Positions 24,404 to 33,208 of a stretch of 60,530 nucleotides of DNA are shown piece by piece; position 1 is the first letter of the stretch; every line of letters starts with the position of its first letter. This DNA is from JBAYGJ01 sp041649335 (GTDB taxonomy: Bacteria > Patescibacteriota > Patescibacteriia > UBA10025 > JAHIVO01), in the NCBI GenBank assembly GCA_041649335.1, contig JBAZNF010000003.1, positions 1-60,530 of the forward strand. The letters are read 5' to 3'. The notes below the pieces were generated by a model. That model was not told where the DNA came from. It saw only the letters and a program-made list of their open reading frames with translations, and did no database searches. The translations under genes and the position numbers were made by a program.

Positions 24404-24477
24404 GGCGCCTTCGTCTAGCCCGGTCAGGACACTTGGTTCTCATCCAAGCAACACCGGTTCGAATCCGGTAGGCGCTA
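24404..24477 (+). tRNA. tRNA-Glu (anticodon CTC)
   Basis: 74 bases fold as a cloverleaf: acceptor GGCGCCT/AGGCGCT with a G-T first pair, anticodon stem CTTGG/CCAAG around loop TTCTCAT, T-arm ACCGGTTCGAATCCGGT, D-arm region TCGTCTAG...CAGGACAC typical of tRNA-Glu. Discriminator A; CCA not encoded. Confidence 0.95.
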
Positions 24478-24587
24478 AAACATATCGGAAATCCCTTTTT
24501 GGAAGTTGCTGACACTTTTCTTGAATGATTGACTCGTCGCGTGCGACCTTTTAGCCCACGCTTATGACGGATTAAAAAATTTATTTT

Positions 24588-24926
24588 ATGTACATACTCC
24601 TTCGTTGGTTGTTGAACGCCGCGGCACTGATGGCGGTTGCTTATCTGGTGCCTGGTTTTCATGTCAATTCATTTTATGCGGCTCTGATCGTGGCCGTGAT
24701 TCTCGGCATCATCAACGCCATTATCAAACCGATTATTATCGTGTTGACTTTGCCGATAACGATTTTGACGCTTGGACTCTTTACGTTTGTCGTGAATGCC
24801 GGGCTTATCTTGCTCGTCTCCACGATCGTCAAAGGCTTTGCTGTTGACGGGTTTGTCTCGGCGCTTATCGGCGGTGCGGTATTGTGGGTGTTCTCCTGGT
24901 TTACCAGCGCCGTTACGAAAAAGTAA
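24588..24926 (+). CDS. DUF360 / YvlD-like phage-holin-family membrane protein
   Basis: 112 residues, almost entirely four transmembrane segments, with the family pattern NAIIKPIIIVLTLPITILTLGLF. Widely distributed in bacteria under the name 'phage holin family protein'; function unknown and not evidence of a prophage. No Shine-Dalgarno. Upstream 24478-24587 shows nothing I can name. Confidence 0.88.
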   Translation: MYILLRWLLNAAALMAVAYLVPGFHVNSFYAALIVAVILGIINAIIKPIIIVLTLPITILTLGLFTFVVNAGLILLVSTIVKGFAVDGFVSALIGGAVLWVFSWFTSAVTKK

Positions 24927-25084
24927 TTTTCTGGTAACGGGGCATAGTAGCAGGCAATTCATTGTCCTCGTTTCATGGGGCATTTTTTAGTTATGCACTT
25001 GACAATCAGCCTGTTGGGCGCACACTGGGGTGGCTTGTTAGGAAAATAGTCATTTGAAATATTCACGAGCGAAAGGAGCTCATC

Positions 25085-26533
25085 ATGTTGTTGGTTGGTA
25101 TTGAACCGCGCGCGTCGGGATTGCATTATTATAGTGGATCCCGCATGCCACGCCTTGGCCTGCCGCTTTTACTTACAATGGCAGAACAGCGCGGTCATCA
25201 GTGTGTTATTTACAGTGAGACTGCCGCGCCAATCGATTGGACTATGGTGGAACGAGCGGATATGCTGCTTGTTTCGTCTATCACCTCAACCATGAACCGG
25301 GCGTATGAACTGATCAAGCACATACGTTCCGGTCCGAACAGCCGGGCCCCCATCTTGATCGGAGGGCCACACGTCACGTTTCTGCCGGAGGAAGCTCTGC
25401 AACACGGAGCCGATTATGTATTCAGGAATGAAGCAGATGTCAGTTTCTTGCAGTTCCTCGAATGGTATGAGGGCGGAAAATCGGATCCACGGGCATTGCT
25501 TGGTATCCGAGGCCTATCACTGAAGATCGGCGACCAGGTTGTGCATACCCCGCCGGCCGATTTGGTTGATTTGGATACGTTGCCAACGCCGAATCTTGAA
25601 CTGGTCTGCGGATACCATCCACAGAATATCCCGCTGATGACTTCACGGGGTTGTCCGTATTCATGCGAGTTTTGCGTGGAAGTCCCGATGTTCGGGCATC
25701 AGTACCGTTTCCGGTCCCCGGAAAAAGTGCTCGATGATCTGCGGTACTACGACGCTCGGTATGGGCGGCACTCGATTTTTGTGGTGGACGACAATTACGC
25801 GGCCAGCGTGTCTCGGCTGAAACGGCTTTGTCAGGAAATTGTCAGCCAAAACCTGGTCAGGCCGATCAGCGGTCAGGTCCGTCTCGATCTGGCAAAGCAT
25901 GCTGACGTGATGCAAGCCCTGAACCTCTCGGGTTTCAACCGCGCATACATCGGTTATGAGTCGATCAACCCGGAAAGTTTAGCGGCCGTCCGCAAGCAGC
26001 TCGACGTGCGGGACATGGAGGGATTTACCCGGATTTTCCACCGGTACCATATCGCGATCCATGGCATGTTCGTACTTGGTTTTGACGATGACAATCTGAC
26101 TACCGTCAAGCGGACGCTGCAGACATGCATCCGCTGGAGCCTGGAGACGACACAGTTCATGATCTTGTTGCCCATACCCGGCTCCGCGCTGTATGACCGT
26201 CTGAATGCGACCGGCCGCATTTTCACGCGCGACTGGTCAAAATATGACGGGCTCCATGTCACCTTCCACCCGTCTGGAATGACAGCCAGGCAGCTGCAGG
26301 CAGCTGTGTATCTTGATGCCATGCCCCGGGCCTATAACCTGTGGTACACGTGTCGTATTCTTCTGGCTGATATACGGCGAACGGTATCGGGAGCGTACAG
26401 CCGTAGGAAATGGCGGCCGTTGTATGAATTCCGCAACAGTGTCCAGACATTCCTGCTCAGGGTTTGGGGGAGAGGGGTGCTGCGCAGACTCCGTCAGCCG
26501 ATCGAACGGTATATCCATGAGATCGGGAATTGA
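25085..26533 (+). CDS. B12-binding-type radical SAM protein
   Basis: 482 residues. The N-terminal part (about 1-170) is a cobalamin-binding-type Rossmann domain (PRLGLPLLLTMAEQRGH ... ILIGGPHVTFLPEEAL) without the DxHxxG cobalamin ligand. The radical SAM core has CPYSCEFC with Cys 190, 194 and 197 binding a 4Fe-4S cluster, and GFNRAYIGYESINPE further on. The C-terminal 80 residues are basic. Such proteins carry out radical methylations or rearrangements; the substrate is unknown. A good GAAAGGAG precedes the ATG and a strong terminator follows, so it is monocistronic. Confidence 0.85.
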   Translation: MLLVGIEPRASGLHYYSGSRMPRLGLPLLLTMAEQRGHQCVIYSETAAPIDWTMVERADMLLVSSITSTMNRAYELIKHIRSGPNSRAPILIGGPHVTFLPEEALQHGADYVFRNEADVSFLQFLEWYEGGKSDPRALLGIRGLSLKIGDQVVHTPPADLVDLDTLPTPNLELVCGYHPQNIPLMTSRGCPYSCEFCVEVPMFGHQYRFRSPEKVLDDLRYYDARYGRHSIFVVDDNYAASVSRLKRLCQEIVSQNLVRPISGQVRLDLAKHADVMQALNLSGFNRAYIGYESINPESLAAVRKQLDVRDMEGFTRIFHRYHIAIHGMFVLGFDDDNLTTVKRTLQTCIRWSLETTQFMILLPIPGSALYDRLNATGRIFTRDWSKYDGLHVTFHPSGMTARQLQAAVYLDAMPRAYNLWYTCRILLADIRRTVSGAYSRRKWRPLYEFRNSVQTFLLRVWGRGVLRRLRQPIERYIHEIGN

Positions 26534-26551
26534 ATACTGACGCGAAACAAG

Positions 26552-26583
26552 GGGCTTTGTCCGGTCGGACAATGCCCTTTTTT
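26552..26583 (+). terminator. intrinsic terminator after the radical SAM gene
   Basis: Stem GGGCTTTGTCCG/CGGACAATGCCC followed by T6. Confidence 0.9.
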
Positions 26584-26589
26584 ATTCAC

Positions 26590-26618
26590 TTGGAGGAATG
26601 CGTTGAATGAGTTATACT
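26590..26618 (+). promoter_or_regulatory. promoter of the small membrane protein at 26647
   Basis: TTGGAG, 17 bases, TATACT. The predicted start near 26,625 lies after the ATG at 26623, which favours the next ATG at 26647. Confidence 0.6.
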
Positions 26619-26646
26619 TGATATGATATTATTAAACTCATTTTTT

Positions 26647-26865
26647 ATGGTTTCATCGTGGTACACTCTCGTTGTCGGAATCATCCTCAGCCTCAACGGC
26701 ATCATTTTTTTAATTTTTCCGATGGATAATTTCAATTTTCCAAACTGGTACCTGGGCATCCTACTTATACTCGGGGTAGTCGGCATCATTCTTGGTCTGG
26801 TCACTATAAAAAAACAGCAAAAATCAAGTTTGCCGCCGGAGTCGTCCGACCCGCATAACCAATAG
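26647..26865 (+). CDS. small two-segment membrane protein (72 aa)
   Basis: 72 residues with two hydrophobic segments (about 5-25 and 34-54), then a Lys/Gln and Pro/Ser tail. An in-frame ATG 24 bases earlier would add eight hydrophobic residues but precedes the predicted transcription start. No family recognised. Confidence 0.6.
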   Translation: MVSSWYTLVVGIILSLNGIIFLIFPMDNFNFPNWYLGILLILGVVGIILGLVTIKKQQKSSLPPESSDPHNQ

Positions 26866-26903
26866 GCGGCTTGTCATTATTCATTAAGTAGAAGTAGTCG
26901 GTA

Positions 26904-26932
26904 TTGACTAATTCGATTTTTTTTGTTATAAT
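26904..26932 (+). promoter_or_regulatory. promoter of the protease island
   Basis: TTGACT, 17 bases, perfect TATAAT, 18 bases before the ATG at 26951. Confidence 0.8.
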
Positions 26933-26950
26933 GATTGGTGTTGAACCCTT

Positions 26951-28846
26951 ATGTTCTTCAAAAATAAAAATAATAATCATATTCCAAGGTTTCACCGCGC
27001 CGCTTGGGTCATCAGTGCTGGCGTCTTTTTAGTATTGGCGGTCGGGACAATTTTATGGAGCTACATCCCACAGCCTTCACTGGACGTGCCCATGACGGAC
27101 GGCCGGGTACCGCTTGACGCTACTATTGGCATTGACTTCAGCGTTCCGGTATCCAGGGGATTAACGGTGAGCGTAACGCCCAATGCGTTCGGCGAAGTCC
27201 AGTACGCCAGGTTTTTGTATAAAGATCATTTGTCCCGAACCGTAACTTTCCAGCCGGAAGTAAGCTGGTTACCGGATACGACGTACCAGATTAAAATTAG
27301 CGGGATAAAAAGCGCATGGCCGTCCTACCGCCAGCCACGGACCGTGACATTCAGCTTCACTACCGCGGCCGTGCCGACCGTCGTGGCCGTGACGCCTGCC
27401 ACAACGGAAGAAATCTCGCCGGACGCCCAATGGCAAATAACCTATGACTTGCCGGCGCCGAAGGGCGTGATATATTCTTATGCGTTTTCACCCGATATTC
27501 CTTTCACGACGCAAACAAACAGCGACGGAACGATAGTAGGCATCAAGCCCTCCGAGCCGCTGTCGCAGGGAACAACCTATACCTTGAATATTTTCCAGAG
27601 TATCACTCGGTATTACTCGGATTCTGATGACGTAGCTCACCAGGGGGAACTCGAGTCAGTCTGGCATGATACGTGGTCGACTCGCGAGGCGCCGGGTGTG
27701 GCTAATATGTCGCCGGCCGGCGGTACGGTCGGAATCCTTGACCCGATCGTGGTGACATTCACTCAGCCCATGGACGCCGCGTCGTTTTCCGAAAAAGTAC
27801 ATCTGGATCCGGTTGCTGATGGCGATTGGCGGGCCGCCGGTGATACGCAATTCGTGTTCCAGCCGACAGGGTATACCCCTGAAACGACATACCATCTGAA
27901 GCTAGACCAGGGTATGAAAAATACTGCCGGCGGTTTTTTGCCGGAGGACGCGAATTATTCATTTACCACTGTCGGGCCGGTCCGGGTCAGCTCGACTTCA
28001 CCCGCGGACCACAGCGGTGGTGTTGGCGTGGACAGTACGGTCCGTATCACTTTCAACCAGGCAGTCGACCATGATTCCGCACAGGCGCATTTTTCAATTT
28101 CACCCGGAGTAGCCGGCGATTTTTCCTGGGACGGGAATACACTGGCTTTTCAGCCGGCTGACTTGCTCGCTTTCAATACCGGCTATACCGTCCGTCTGAC
28201 GTCCGGCATTGCCGGCATCCAGGGTTTTGATCTGGCTGATGAGTATGCGTTCGGTTTTACGACGGAATTTTCCATAACGAGATTGAATGTTATTTTCAAC
28301 CATCAGGACCATAACCTCAGTTGTGAAGTAGCCTCATTGGTGATGGCTCTGACGTATAAAGGCGTCAGTATCACGGAGACGCCCCTGATCAATGCCATCG
28401 GATTTGATCCCACGCCGAAAAGCAATGGAGTGTGGGGCAATCCGAATGTGGCGTTTGTCGGCGATATCGACGGTCATCAGCCAAGTACGGGGTATGGGGT
28501 GTATTGGGACCCGATCGCAAAAGCGGCTCAGGCGTATCGCACGGCCCAAGCCTTCACCGGCTGGACCGTGGCCCAGTTGGCCGCGGAGATAAAGAAAGGC
28601 AATCCGGTTGTCGTTTGGGGTACGGCCGGTACCGGCACGAGGATTGACTGGAAAACGCCACAGGGCGGGAATGTCGTCGCGGTCAACGGCGAGCATGCGC
28701 GGGTAGCCATCGGTTTCATCGGTTCGGCAGACAACCCGACAAAAATTATCACCATGGACCCTATTTACGGTGAGAAATACTTTACCCGATCAAGTTTTGA
28801 GTGGAATTGGGGCTTACTCGGCAATAGTGGAGTCGTCGTTGAATAA
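26951..28846 (+). CDS. anchored surface protein with Ig-like repeats and C39-like peptidase domain
   Basis: 631 residues. A cytoplasmic basic tail, one membrane segment (about 17-38), then about four Big_5/SbsA-type Ig-like repeats (each with a pattern like VTFTQPMDAASFS, FQP, TYHLKL, YSFTT; about 45-440), and a C-terminal C39-like cysteine peptidase domain. Candidate triad: C458 (NLSCEVASLVMAL), H582 (GEHARVAIGF) and D603 (MDPIYG). Probably cell-surface displayed. First gene of a likely operon with the metalloprotease gene 29 bases downstream. The last 119-plus bases of the domain are duplicated at 31103-31221. Confidence 0.8.
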   Translation: MFFKNKNNNHIPRFHRAAWVISAGVFLVLAVGTILWSYIPQPSLDVPMTDGRVPLDATIGIDFSVPVSRGLTVSVTPNAFGEVQYARFLYKDHLSRTVTFQPEVSWLPDTTYQIKISGIKSAWPSYRQPRTVTFSFTTAAVPTVVAVTPATTEEISPDAQWQITYDLPAPKGVIYSYAFSPDIPFTTQTNSDGTIVGIKPSEPLSQGTTYTLNIFQSITRYYSDSDDVAHQGELESVWHDTWSTREAPGVANMSPAGGTVGILDPIVVTFTQPMDAASFSEKVHLDPVADGDWRAAGDTQFVFQPTGYTPETTYHLKLDQGMKNTAGGFLPEDANYSFTTVGPVRVSSTSPADHSGGVGVDSTVRITFNQAVDHDSAQAHFSISPGVAGDFSWDGNTLAFQPADLLAFNTGYTVRLTSGIAGIQGFDLADEYAFGFTTEFSITRLNVIFNHQDHNLSCEVASLVMALTYKGVSITETPLINAIGFDPTPKSNGVWGNPNVAFVGDIDGHQPSTGYGVYWDPIAKAAQAYRTAQAFTGWTVAQLAAEIKKGNPVVVWGTAGTGTRIDWKTPQGGNVVAVNGEHARVAIGFIGSADNPTKIITMDPIYGEKYFTRSSFEWNWGLLGNSGVVVE

Positions 28847-28875
28847 GGAAAACGTAAGTGTTAGGATGAAGAACT

Positions 28876-30582
28876 ATGTCAGAGGGACAACCACAACAAC
28901 AATGCCCGCACTGCGGCTACCCGGTGGAAATTGGGGAGCATGCGCCGGGGTGTCCAAACGGGGCAGGAGCTTCATCTGAAGATACACCGGGGTCTGAGCC
29001 AGTCTCTGACCGACCCAAGCGAGCTGAGGCTCGTGATTTCAGGTCCACGGGTTTTCAGAGGGTAAAAAAGATCATGACCAGACTCGCTCTGTGGGGGATG
29101 ATCACCGTCAACACGATTGCGACGCTGGACGCGGCGTACCGATTGACCGATAATGTTCCGGAAGCCATCGGCAAACCATTGGACGACATCCTTTTTGATA
29201 TCGGTGCGGTTACGTCTCGGGCGCCGACGCTCACCGTTCGGGCCGAACAGGCTCGTAATGCGGAAGAGGAAAGGCACGCCCTGGAAGAGCTAAACCGACG
29301 GATTTGCGAGTTTAACCAGGAACATAAATCCGAGCTGGATTATCTGACCAAAATATATGGCCAGGAGTTTGTAGATAATTTTTACGTCACTTCCCTGGAA
29401 CCAGAAATTGCCGACGCAATTGAAAAGCCGGATTCAGTCCGGGATTTGGTCGTCACTGGTTTTGAGACGGTCGGCCTGGCAGATGCTGAAATGGATAGTA
29501 TTATTGAACATACGTTTCCCAAAGGCTGGGCAAAAAATGAGATTGACTCAGTCATTTTTAAATCAAATCCGGATTCGGCGGAAATTGCCCTGCCCGAGCA
29601 ATACAATATGAGCGGAGAAAAGAGCGCGGCCGTAGCCCATCTCAAGGATCAACGAATCACAACCGTGGATTTTTTCCCGACCGCCGGTGACGCCAGGGAA
29701 ATTGTCGCCATCTTTGGACACGAAAGCGGCCACGCCAATGATTGGCGGTCGGACAACACCTTGACTGCCGGTGATCGGTTGAAGTTGCTGGCGGATGTGA
29801 CGTATCAATATTGTCAAGGAACAAATATTTTTCATTCAGATTATGTAGAATCGATTAATAATCCCGATGCAGTAGAGAATACCGCTATCCGTGTGGAAGA
29901 ATACTGGGCGGAGATTTGCCAGGAATATTTTTCCAATCCATGGGGATTGCAACAAGACCACCCGGAAGACTTCCAGCTGGTAGATGATTGGGTGAGAAAA
30001 CAGGATCCGGAATTTGATCCTTTTGTTTCGTCCGACGCCCGATATGACCGTCTTGCTAAATATGAACAGGCTCAAAATCGTGAAAAACTGGAAGCAATTG
30101 TACAGATGTTGCCGGACGAGGGACGGAACAAGCTTAATGGCATAATTGCGCAGTGGGCCCGCGAAGAGCAGAAACACCTTTTTATAGAGGGTGGATTCGG
30201 GATCAACCAGACTGATCTGTCGGCCGATATGTATAAATTATTTTTCGACTACAGTATCGAGTTATCCGCCGAACAGTTGAATCAAATCACCGCGTATATC
30301 TCTTACCAGATTGACCAGCAGTACGACAGTCACCGACAGGAGTGGGACAACGAGATGATATCCGGGGCATTGGAGAGATTATCCGTTGAGGCTCGGGCCG
30401 AACTTGATCAGTATCGCGAGGGGTATCTGGAGCGGATACAAGTCGCGATCGTAAAAGAAGATTTTGAGTTGATGGCATTCGAATCTGCTACGCTTCCTGA
30501 TGTGCAGTCAATCTGTGAAAAATACCACATCCTAGAGGACCCGAGAATTTTCATCCGATGGTTTATTAGCGGACAACAATAA
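28876..30582 (+). CDS. membrane-anchored zinc metalloprotease-like protein (HESGH)
   Basis: 568 residues. N-terminal Gln-rich start then a small zinc-knuckle candidate (C10, C13, H22, C26 in QCPHCGYPV ... HAPGC), a disordered linker, a hydrophobic segment (about 66-84), and a large extracytoplasmic part. HESGH at 282-286 is a zincin-type motif (HExxH); E346 in EYWAEICQEYF is a candidate third ligand. The rest is helical and acidic with no recognised family. AGGA precedes the ATG. The next gene overlaps its stop by one base (TAATG). Cleavage activity is inferred from the motif only. Confidence 0.65.
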   Translation: MSEGQPQQQCPHCGYPVEIGEHAPGCPNGAGASSEDTPGSEPVSDRPKRAEARDFRSTGFQRVKKIMTRLALWGMITVNTIATLDAAYRLTDNVPEAIGKPLDDILFDIGAVTSRAPTLTVRAEQARNAEEERHALEELNRRICEFNQEHKSELDYLTKIYGQEFVDNFYVTSLEPEIADAIEKPDSVRDLVVTGFETVGLADAEMDSIIEHTFPKGWAKNEIDSVIFKSNPDSAEIALPEQYNMSGEKSAAVAHLKDQRITTVDFFPTAGDAREIVAIFGHESGHANDWRSDNTLTAGDRLKLLADVTYQYCQGTNIFHSDYVESINNPDAVENTAIRVEEYWAEICQEYFSNPWGLQQDHPEDFQLVDDWVRKQDPEFDPFVSSDARYDRLAKYEQAQNREKLEAIVQMLPDEGRNKLNGIIAQWAREEQKHLFIEGGFGINQTDLSADMYKLFFDYSIELSAEQLNQITAYISYQIDQQYDSHRQEWDNEMISGALERLSVEARAELDQYREGYLERIQVAIVKEDFELMAFESATLPDVQSICEKYHILEDPRIFIRWFISGQQ

Positions 30583-31034
30583 TGACTATACTCACCGTCA
30601 CGACAAAAAAACACATTCAGGTGCGCATAAGGTTGACATCGCAACGCTTCAGTATTATGACGTCGGATCTTGATGTGCAAATCCGCCTGAGCGAGGTATT
30701 GGCGCGATGGTATGCCCATGGCATCATAACTATCACTGGCACGTATTCCGCCGCCGACCATACCGTGGTAATGCGTCATATGCGAGTACTGCCGACAGAT
30801 CCGAGGTTTGCGGGTGCCGTGCAAACTCGTCTCAGAAGCTTGTCCTGGATTTCCCGCGTTTCGCTACAGCTGGATAAAGCACGAACGCAACGTCTTAACA
30901 TGATCAGAGGCCGGTTAGCCCCATACTTGAATGTACGTGGATTGCGTTCCTCAATCCTGACGATACTCAATCGCCTGGATCAACTCACCGATACGCAACT
31001 CGATCAGATTCATGCAGACCTTCATGTTGAGTAA
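30582..31034 (+). CDS. hypothetical protein (150 aa)
   Basis: No family recognised. 150 residues, very rich in Arg, Leu, Thr and Ile (for example RLNMIRGRLAPYLNVRGLRS), no membrane segment or Cys. Coupled to the metalloprotease by a one-base stop/start overlap, so probably made with it; an inhibitor, chaperone or regulator role is only a possibility from position. Confidence 0.6.
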   Translation: MTILTVTTKKHIQVRIRLTSQRFSIMTSDLDVQIRLSEVLARWYAHGIITITGTYSAADHTVVMRHMRVLPTDPRFAGAVQTRLRSLSWISRVSLQLDKARTQRLNMIRGRLAPYLNVRGLRSSILTILNRLDQLTDTQLDQIHADLHVE

Positions 31035-31036
31035 TT

Positions 31037-31252
31037 ATGAATGAAAGCCAACCACAACAACAATGCCAACACTGCGGCTACCCGGTGGAGATCGGGGAGC
31101 ACGCGCGGGTAGCCATCGGTTTCATCGGTTCGGCAGACAACCCGACAAAAATTATCACCATGGACCCTATTTACGGTGAGAAATACTTTACCCGATCAAG
31201 TTTTGAGTGGAATTGGGGCTTGCTGGGAAACAGTGGCGTGGTGGTTGAATAA
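31037..31252 (+). pseudogene. chimeric remnant: zinc-knuckle start fused to C39-like domain end
   Basis: 71 codons. The first 22 residues (QPQQQCQHCGYPVEIGEHA) match the start of the metalloprotease at 28876; the rest is the end of the C39-like protein at 26951. From 31103 to 31221 the DNA is identical to 28697-28815 (119 bases); the last 31 bases differ from 28816-28846 at seven sites, all third codon positions. The product would keep the His and Asp of the C39 triad but lacks the Cys. Best read as a recombination product or gene remnant; expression is possible but an enzyme is not. Confidence 0.8.
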
Positions 31253-31279
31253 TACTTTTTGCGCTATACTGTAGTCATT

Positions 31280-32236
31280 ATGTCATCACTCGTTAAACTG
31301 CTCGACAAAACAACCCTTAAAAACGGTACCCTGGCCGATGTCACGGCCGGTAAGTTTTTTTGGGCAGATTTTAACCGTCCGACCGCACCGGAGCTGGCAG
31401 TAGTCAGCAAAACAGTCGGGCTGAGCGTCAATGAGCTTGAGGAACTGATGCGGGTTACCCAGCGGCCAATCGTCTACCGGCTGGGCGCGTTTTCTGTCAT
31501 TGTTTTTAGTGCGCCGTTGTCAGGCGATGAACACCACAGTACCCGTCCGTTAGTCGCTTTTGTGCCTGAATCCCATAAGCATTTGATAACTCTCCATTAT
31601 GATCACAGCGGCGCGGTAGAGCGGCTGTCTGATGTGCCGAAAGACCGGCTACCCGAATTGACCCGTGACGGCACTATCGGGCTGATGGTTGCCATATTCG
31701 GCGACGCCACAAATGAGTACTATTCGGTCGTCGATACCATTAGCGACCAGCTGGAAAATGTTGAAAAAAGGATGTTTGATTACAAGCACAGTAATTCGGT
31801 CATGAAGGAAACGCTGGAAGTCAAAAAGAGCCTGATCTACATGCATAAGAGCATGGTCGCAAACCGGGAAGTGGTCAATGCCCTGCAAAAGCAGTTTGGC
31901 GACAAGCTCAGTACGGACGCCGCAGAACAGCTCCGTGACATGGCAATGGACATGACGCAGCTGACTGAAATGGTGACGACCTACCGCGATATCCTGACGT
32001 CGACTATTGAAATTCATCTTACGGCGATTTCCAACAACCTCAATGTTATCATGAAAAAAGTCACGTCTTGGGGCGCGCTGATATTGGTACCCAGCCTCAT
32101 TGCCGGGATTTTTGGTATGAATTTTCACCACATCCCGACGCTGGACTCGCCGGCCGGGTTTTACGTGTCTTTGGTACTCATGGTGGCATCCGTCAGTATG
32201 CTGGCCTGGTTTTTTAAACGTCGGGATTGGCTCTGA
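31280..32236 (+). CDS. corA: CorA-family divalent metal transporter
   Basis: Mg2+/Co2+ channel of the CorA family. 318 residues: a cytoplasmic alpha/beta N-terminal domain, a long helix (about 150-260) and two C-terminal membrane segments with the GMN signature in IFGMNFHHIPTL after the first. Ends with basic FKRRDWL as in the family. The ATG at 31280 is nine bases after TATACT; a TTG 21 bases upstream would precede it. A terminator follows. Confidence 0.93.
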   Translation: MSSLVKLLDKTTLKNGTLADVTAGKFFWADFNRPTAPELAVVSKTVGLSVNELEELMRVTQRPIVYRLGAFSVIVFSAPLSGDEHHSTRPLVAFVPESHKHLITLHYDHSGAVERLSDVPKDRLPELTRDGTIGLMVAIFGDATNEYYSVVDTISDQLENVEKRMFDYKHSNSVMKETLEVKKSLIYMHKSMVANREVVNALQKQFGDKLSTDAAEQLRDMAMDMTQLTEMVTTYRDILTSTIEIHLTAISNNLNVIMKKVTSWGALILVPSLIAGIFGMNFHHIPTLDSPAGFYVSLVLMVASVSMLAWFFKRRDWL

Positions 32237-32260
32237 TCAAGTCGCCATCCGGCGACGGCA

Positions 32261-32284
32261 AACAGGCTGGCAGCCTGTTTTTTT
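32261..32284 (+). terminator. intrinsic terminator after corA
   Basis: Stem AACAGGCT/AGCCTGTT, loop GGC, then T8. A second hairpin GTCGCC/GGCGAC precedes it at 32241-32256. Confidence 0.9.
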
Positions 32285-32299
32285 ACACCAGCAGGCGCC

Positions 32300-32328
32300 T
32301 TGACAGTGGCCGAATCCCGCGCTATACT
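32300..32328 (+). promoter_or_regulatory. promoter of the second C39-like gene
   Basis: TTGACA, 17 bases, TATACT; predicted start about eight bases before the ATG. Confidence 0.85.
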
Positions 32329-32342
32329 TCTACGCTATTCAT

Positions 32343-33134
32343 ATGAAAAACAAGATCCTATTGCTCAATATATTGATGGTGGTAATCATTATGGCCGGCC
32401 TGGGTTATATGGGCCGCCATCGTTTAGCGACCGCGTGGCACGAATGGCTGACCGAGCCTGAGCCGGTGCCGCTGACGTATGACCAGATTATCAACGAGCG
32501 CATCAACCAGAATGCGAATCTTTTGGTCAACCAGAATGCCGCCAATCCTCCCGCTGTGGTCATACCCAGTGAGATGAATCTGGCCGTACCGTTTACCACT
32601 CAGGCTCCGCTGGTGAACTGGGACGAGCAGCATGAGGAGTCCTGCGAGGAAGCGGCGGCTTTGATCGTGCATTATTACTGGCAGAAGAAGACGTTTACGC
32701 CCGAACTGGCCAATACCGAGCTGCAAACAATCGTTGATTACGAAAACCAGACGCTCGGGTTTTATAAGGATACGACAGCCGAAGAGACTGCCCAATTTAT
32801 CCGCGGGCTCTGGGGGTACGATAAGGTGGAAGTGAAGTACGACATTACGTTGGATGACATCAAGGCTGAAGTGGCGGAAGGAAGGCCGGTCATTGTCCCG
32901 ACGGCCGGCCGCAAACTCGGCAACCCAAATTTCAAGCAACCCGGGCCGCTCTACCACATGATCGTCATCCGGGGCTGGACCGATGATATGATCATTACCA
33001 ATGATCCGGGAACGCGTAAAGGCGAGGGATACCAATATTCGCCTGAGGTCATCATGAACGCCATCCATGATTGGAACAACGGGGACGTGGATAACGGCCG
33101 CAGCGCCATGATTGTGGTCTGGCCCAATAATTGA
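32343..33134 (+). CDS. membrane-anchored C39-like cysteine peptidase
   Basis: 263 residues: N-terminal membrane segment (about 5-22), Asn-rich linker, then a C39_2-type domain starting at NLAVPFTTQAPLVNWDEQHE. Candidate triad: C101 (ESCEEAAAL), H205 (LYHMIVIRGW) and D221 (TNDPG). The Cys is followed by the usual helix with Glu/Ala. Related in fold to, but diverged from, the C-terminal domain of the protein at 26951. Monocistronic from its own promoter. Confidence 0.8.
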   Translation: MKNKILLLNILMVVIIMAGLGYMGRHRLATAWHEWLTEPEPVPLTYDQIINERINQNANLLVNQNAANPPAVVIPSEMNLAVPFTTQAPLVNWDEQHEESCEEAAALIVHYYWQKKTFTPELANTELQTIVDYENQTLGFYKDTTAEETAQFIRGLWGYDKVEVKYDITLDDIKAEVAEGRPVIVPTAGRKLGNPNFKQPGPLYHMIVIRGWTDDMIITNDPGTRKGEGYQYSPEVIMNAIHDWNNGDVDNGRSAMIVVWPNN

Positions 33135-33159
33135 AAAAATAGTGCGTTTTGAGTATACT
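33131..33159 (+). promoter_or_regulatory. promoter of the flippase-like gene
   Basis: TTGAAA, 17 bases, TATACT; a TATAAT overlaps it at 33159-33164. Confidence 0.7.
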
Positions 33160-33208
33160 ATAATGGATTAGCGTCCATTTTTTGTTAGGCGCAAACCCGG
33201 GAATTTCC

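Noticed and set aside
24588..24926. Prophage suggested by the 'phage holin family' gene
   Set aside because: DUF360/YvlD proteins are chromosomal in most bacteria and no phage structural, integrase or lysis genes are nearby.
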